A DNA stretch of 8,157 bases from JBAWAP01 sp049589355 (GTDB lineage: Bacteria > Chloroflexota > Anaerolineae > VGOG01), in contig JBAWAP010000289.1 in the NCBI GenBank assembly GCA_049589355.1, forward strand, positions 1 through 8,157, given 5' to 3'. The notes below the pieces were generated by a model that was not told the DNA's origin, did not search any database, and worked only from the letters and a program-made list of their open reading frames with translations. The position numbers and the translations under genes were made by a program. How positions within the stretch are numbered: position 1 is the first letter of the stretch; each line of letters opens with the position of its first letter. Shown piece after piece: positions 6,057 to 8,157 of this stretch.

Positions 6057-6301
6057 TTTTCCTCTGCTCCGGTAGTCGCGCCCCGCATCGGCCCGGAGGC
6101 TCGCTTCCAGGCTCCGCCCTGAGGCCTGTCCTGAGCGAAGCCGAAGGAGGCACCCCGAAGGGTCAGGGGCGGCCCGGCGTGCAGCAGCAGGTTCTCTCTC
6201 ATACCGGGGATCACATCCCGCGCCTTACCCAGCCCCACCAGCACTGGCCGCGCCTCCATCATTCGCTCTGTGGCTTCTGTGTTTGCTTTTTCGATGTTCA
6301 T
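6053..6301 (-). pseudogene. N-terminal fragment of a DUF1116 (YlbE/AllG-like) gene with repeat insertion
   Basis: An open frame of 82 codons with an excellent ribosome-binding site (AAAGGAG, about 7 nt before the ATG at 6301). The beginning matches DUF1116 proteins: ANTEATERMMEARPVLVGL, then VIPGM, LLLHAGPP and SGPMRGA, parallel to TLLHAGPP and GPMKGA of E. coli YlbE. YlbE/AllG belongs to the FdrA-YlbE-YlbF set linked to oxamate carbamoyltransferase. DUF1116 proteins exceed 400 residues, so only the first sixth or so remains. Between HAGPP and the Trp-Lys-Arg preceding SGPMRGA about 17 extra codons appear, containing the interspersed repeat in frame (FGFAQD). Homology ends just after GPMRGA, and the stop overlaps the start of the nuclease remnant. 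It is best read as a resident gene split by insertion of the restriction module, possibly still translated as a leader. Confidence 0.75.
6127..6147 (-). repeat. Interspersed micro-repeat inserted in the DUF1116 fragment
   Basis: On the minus strand this starts CCTTCGGCTTCGCTCAGGACA, sharing both ends with the copy at 1654-1673 (CCTTCG … GCTCAGGACA) but one base longer in the middle. It is translated as FGFAQD within a run of about 17 codons that interrupts the conserved HAGPP…GPMRGA region of DUF1116. The flanks include a short inverted repeat (CCTTCGG…), as is common for these mobile micro-repeats. Confidence 0.6.
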
Positions 6302-6347
6302 GGTGATTCTCCTTTCAATCTTTTCCAGGCATTTTCCACTGTATAAG

Positions 6348-6463
6348 TGCTAACGCGAGTATGAGCTGCGTCCACTCAAGCTTTTCCAACCATAACCACG
6401 GAATGCGATACGACCTTCAACAGACATAAGCGCCGTGGCCGTCGGCTCCATGCATTGTTAGCC
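6348..6463 (-). other. Candidate integron attC site after the nuclease gene
   Basis: Read on the minus strand this 116-bp stretch begins 3 nt after the TAG of the nuclease gene with R''-like GGCTAAC (6463-6457) followed by AATGCATGGAGCCGACG. It ends with CGCAGCTCATACTCGC and R'-like GTTAGCA (6354-6348). The L-type boxes pair imperfectly (GCATGGAGCCGACG against GTATG-AGCTG-CG) with unpaired extra bases, as expected of attC. An inner CCACGG…CCGTGG pair lets the whole element fold into one long hairpin. GGCTAAC is the exact reverse complement of GTTAGCC at the 5' boundary of the same cassette (7785-7779). No integrase gene is in view. Structure is read by eye; a covariance model search would settle it. 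Confidence 0.55.
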
Positions 6464-6466
6464 AAC

Positions 6467-7732
6467 CTACGGGGCAACGTACAGGTTAAACAAGAAGGTA
6501 TGAACAAGTATGCGGCGCAGTTCGTCTACCCTTGATGAGAAAACAAAACGCCATTCACCTTCCCCTTGTGGCCCCAAATCTCTTTTGAAACAAGGATGCT
6601 GAGTTAATGTCTGAGGCACTTTTCCCAACAACTGTGTAAAGCCGGCATTATGTTTGTTAAAGAGAACGATAGCAGCTTTGCAGTCTCTCCAAGTAAGATA
6701 GCTTAGTAGTTGGTCACAAGCGCCATTTAAGCTTCTTTCTGGTCCTTTCCAGATTTTGCATTCCGCCACAAATGCGGCTCTATCTGCGCTCTCGATCCGA
6801 ATGTCAGTTGGCCCCTCGCCCCGAAATGTTTCACCTGTGGCATCTCCATAGTAATGTCCATTCAGGTGTGCCAAAAGAATATCCCTCAGCTGTTCTTCGT
6901 TGTGAACGGCATAGGTTGCTGGTGTGGTTTCAAATGTCCTGCCCTCATGCCTGATAACCCCAAGAATATGCTCATAGTCTTCGTTTGTAATACCAGGTTC
7001 GGGTTTGAAGCCCTGTTTAGGGGCAGGCGGAAGGGGCCGAACCAATTTGCGTTTGAAGGGTATGGGGCGGATTGCTGGCACACCTTCGCGGCGCTTCAAA
7101 GGAATGTCTAGCATTTCTATGATGCCGTTGTGTTTCTTCAAACGTTCGCGTCGATTCCGGATTGCCTGACGAACCAAGTTTGGTAAGCTTGCGTTTTTGC
7201 CTTCGATTTCTGTCTTCTGATTTCCCAGATAGAATCTCACGCCATCAAGAGTTTCGTCAAGCAACTCCTTGAACCTTTTAGGATCTTCGCTGCTCAGCAA
7301 TTCAATAACAATGTCTAGGTATCCAATCCCATCGGATCCGGGCCGCCGGACGTTACCTCTTGGATAAGTGCTTCTACCGTGACTAGGTCTTAATCTCCAG
7401 AGTAAAGGATCACCTGTGTACGGTATAGATACTCTCACCTTCAGTCCAGGGACACGGACTGGACGGGAGTCGTGAAACGCATACTCTCTATGTCCCTGGG
7501 TTATTTCGATCTTCGTTTCTTGTTGCTCCATTTCCATGGAATCTTCAAAGGTTTCTATGGGGGCAACTGACAGTTCTGCCACAAAATGCTCTATCAGAAC
7601 GTCTTCGGGCGTGTTCAGAAATTGATCTCTTGGAACAGAATCAATCTTATCCGGGATTTCGGCGAAATGTGCTCGAAGGGTAGCTCCTAAATCGCCTTCC
7701 GCGAACAGAATCTGATTATCGTCACGAAACAC
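6467..7732 (-). CDS. Cassette-borne PD-(D/E)XK nuclease-like protein, probable defence gene
   Basis: A 421-residue protein. The C-terminal third carries a restriction-endonuclease-like core: GEGPTDIRI (D310), then FVAECKIWKG (E324-x-K326), a QLLSYLTWRD helix and an AAIVLF strand, the usual order of PD-(D/E)XK nucleases. The N-terminal half is a beta-rich region of unknown role (LKVRVSIPYTGDPLLWRL, YLDIVIEL), then a basic helical linker (LPNLVRQAIRNRRERLKKH) and a proline-rich spacer. I recognise the layout from proteins annotated as hypothetical in defence islands and integron cassettes, but know no named family. A TTG at 7759 opens the frame further, but GTG at 7732 has AGGAG (7744-7740) at ideal 7-nt spacing, so I start there. 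It is flanked by attC-like ends and has no partner gene in its own unit, suggesting it acts alone. Confidence 0.75.
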   Translation of the reverse strand: MFRDDNQILFAEGDLGATLRAHFAEIPDKIDSVPRDQFLNTPEDVLIEHFVAELSVAPIETFEDSMEMEQQETKIEITQGHREYAFHDSRPVRVPGLKVRVSIPYTGDPLLWRLRPSHGRSTYPRGNVRRPGSDGIGYLDIVIELLSSEDPKRFKELLDETLDGVRFYLGNQKTEIEGKNASLPNLVRQAIRNRRERLKKHNGIIEMLDIPLKRREGVPAIRPIPFKRKLVRPLPPAPKQGFKPEPGITNEDYEHILGVIRHEGRTFETTPATYAVHNEEQLRDILLAHLNGHYYGDATGETFRGEGPTDIRIESADRAAFVAECKIWKGPERSLNGACDQLLSYLTWRDCKAAIVLFNKHNAGFTQLLGKVPQTLTQHPCFKRDLGPQGEGEWRFVFSSRVDELRRILVHTFLFNLYVAP

Positions 7733-7778
7733 GTTGCATCTCCTCAATTCGGTGTTCAAGCCAGTTCGTGAATTGGTC

Positions 7779-7824
7779 GGCTAACGTTGAGCTCAGCCGC
7801 CGCCGGGTTTAGAGCATGTTCTAA
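7779..7824 (-). other. Candidate short or degenerate attC upstream of the nuclease cassette
   Basis: On the minus strand the right half looks like an attC end: GGCGGCTGAGCTCAAC followed by R' GTTAGCC (7785-7779). The left half is poor: TTAGAAC (7824-7818 region) is a weak R'' and its following bases pair only partly with the L' box. The same left half forms its own near-palindrome, TTAGAGCATGTTCTAA (7809-7824, seven of eight pairs), just after the stop of the upstream gene. The GTTAGCC end is the 5' boundary of the nuclease cassette, whose gene follows after about 50 nt. This could be a short attC, a damaged one, or chance resemblance. Confidence 0.35.
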
Positions 7825-7829
7825 GCTTC

Positions 7830-8157
7830 TTAAACCTCTTCTTCCAAAATCTGGGCTTTCAGTTCCTCAAACCTCTGGTCGATCAGGTGTCCGATTGTTT
7901 CTACTCTTCCCAAGTATTTGGAGAAGAATTCCTGGATTTCGTCCCCGTATATCCTTTTGAGATCGTTGCGGACACTCTCCTCCATCTCTCTTGGTCCCTT
8001 TAGTTCGTCTGCGGATGCATGTATTATTCTATCTAGCGTAACGGTTGTGCAACCAGGAGCTGAATCGTTCATATCGGCGAAAAAACGCAACTTTTGAACA
8101 ACGGCAAGGCCAGTTGGAAGGATGCGGAATCCTGGATCACCAACTGAACGCCCGCAA
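7830..8157 (-). CDS. Uncharacterised protein, 3' portion only (runs off the right edge)
   Basis: The frame is open from the stop TAA (7830-7832) back to the last complete codon at the right edge with no stop, so at least 108 residues belong to a larger gene whose start lies outside. A TTG (8090) or ATG (8072) inside could serve as a start, but neither has a convincing ribosome-binding site, and the upstream codons (DPGFRILPTGLAVVQKL) look coding. The visible part is helical and strongly acidic at its end: EMEESVRNDLKRIYGDEIQEFF, then RFEELKAQILEEEV, compatible with a coiled-coil or dimerisation tail. No catalytic motif is seen and I do not recognise the family. It precedes the nuclease cassette on the same strand and may be the previous cassette in an array. 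Confidence 0.6.
   Translation of the reverse strand, partial: CGRSVGDPGFRILPTGLAVVQKLRFFADMNDSAPGCTTVTLDRIIHASADELKGPREMEESVRNDLKRIYGDEIQEFFSKYLGRVETIGHLIDQRFEELKAQILEEEV

Noticed and set aside
6350..6466. tRNA or structured RNA gene in the folded region after the nuclease gene
   Set aside because: No cloverleaf or T-loop consensus; the pairing of the ends and the flanking GTTAGC/GCTAAC fit attC better.
7733..7759. TTG start at 7759 for the cassette nuclease
   Set aside because: AGGAG at 7744-7740 fits the GTG at 7732 with ideal spacing; the TTG has no comparable site.

Overview
The window reads as a bacterial defence/accessory island. Host identity is uncertain. Two copies of a small interspersed repeat (core 'CCTTCG…GCTCAGGACA', read in frame as LRQAQD or FGFAQD) are of a kind I associate with Chloroflexota such as Anaerolineae, and also with some cyanobacteria and Bacteroidetes. 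That assignment is inference only. Base composition is near 50% GC, and no rRNA, tRNA or CRISPR array was seen.

Left module (about 1-3631, minus strand). A compact operon runs from a good promoter at 3603-3631 through three genes: a zinc-ribbon DNA methyltransferase (1496-3574), a NotI-family restriction endonuclease (608-1495) and an unrecognised 79-residue protein (372-611). The first two abut as TAGATG and the last two overlap as ATGA, so this looks like a complete type II restriction-modification unit plus one small partner. Beyond it lies a 142-bp degenerate second copy of the endonuclease 3' end (97-238), followed by two short dyads and otherwise featureless DNA. Immediately upstream of the operon is the C-terminal scrap of a DUF2807 (head-GIN adhesin-like) protein (3628-3765).

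Middle module (3793-6056). A perfect consensus sigma-70 promoter with a palindrome over its -10 box drives a Phd/YefM-type antitoxin (3864-4118) and, 25 bp later, a probable N4-cytosine or N6-adenine DNA methyltransferase (4144-5529). No toxin is present. Converging on the methyltransferase from the other strand is an Eco29kI-family GIY-YIG restriction endonuclease. It has lost about 35 internal codons, including the catalytic Glu and Asn, with a frameshift, so it is a pseudogene. This is a decayed restriction-modification system whose methylase is still intact. Upstream of the nuclease, and overlapping its ATG, is an N-terminal fragment of a DUF1116 (YlbE/AllG-like) gene. The fragment carries one of the interspersed repeats as an in-frame insertion, suggesting that the module landed inside that gene.

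Right module (6348-8157, minus strand). A 421-residue protein with a C-terminal PD-(D/E)XK nuclease motif lies between two sequences resembling integron attC ends. Its 5' boundary (GTTAGCC) and 3' boundary (GGCTAAC) are exact reverse complements, as expected for a mobile gene cassette. The 3' end of another, unrecognised gene runs off the right edge. No integrase gene is visible.

Taken together, the window holds two modification enzymes, one apparently active restriction enzyme, one dead one, a toxin-less antitoxin-like regulator and a cassette-borne nuclease, with truncated host genes marking likely insertion points.
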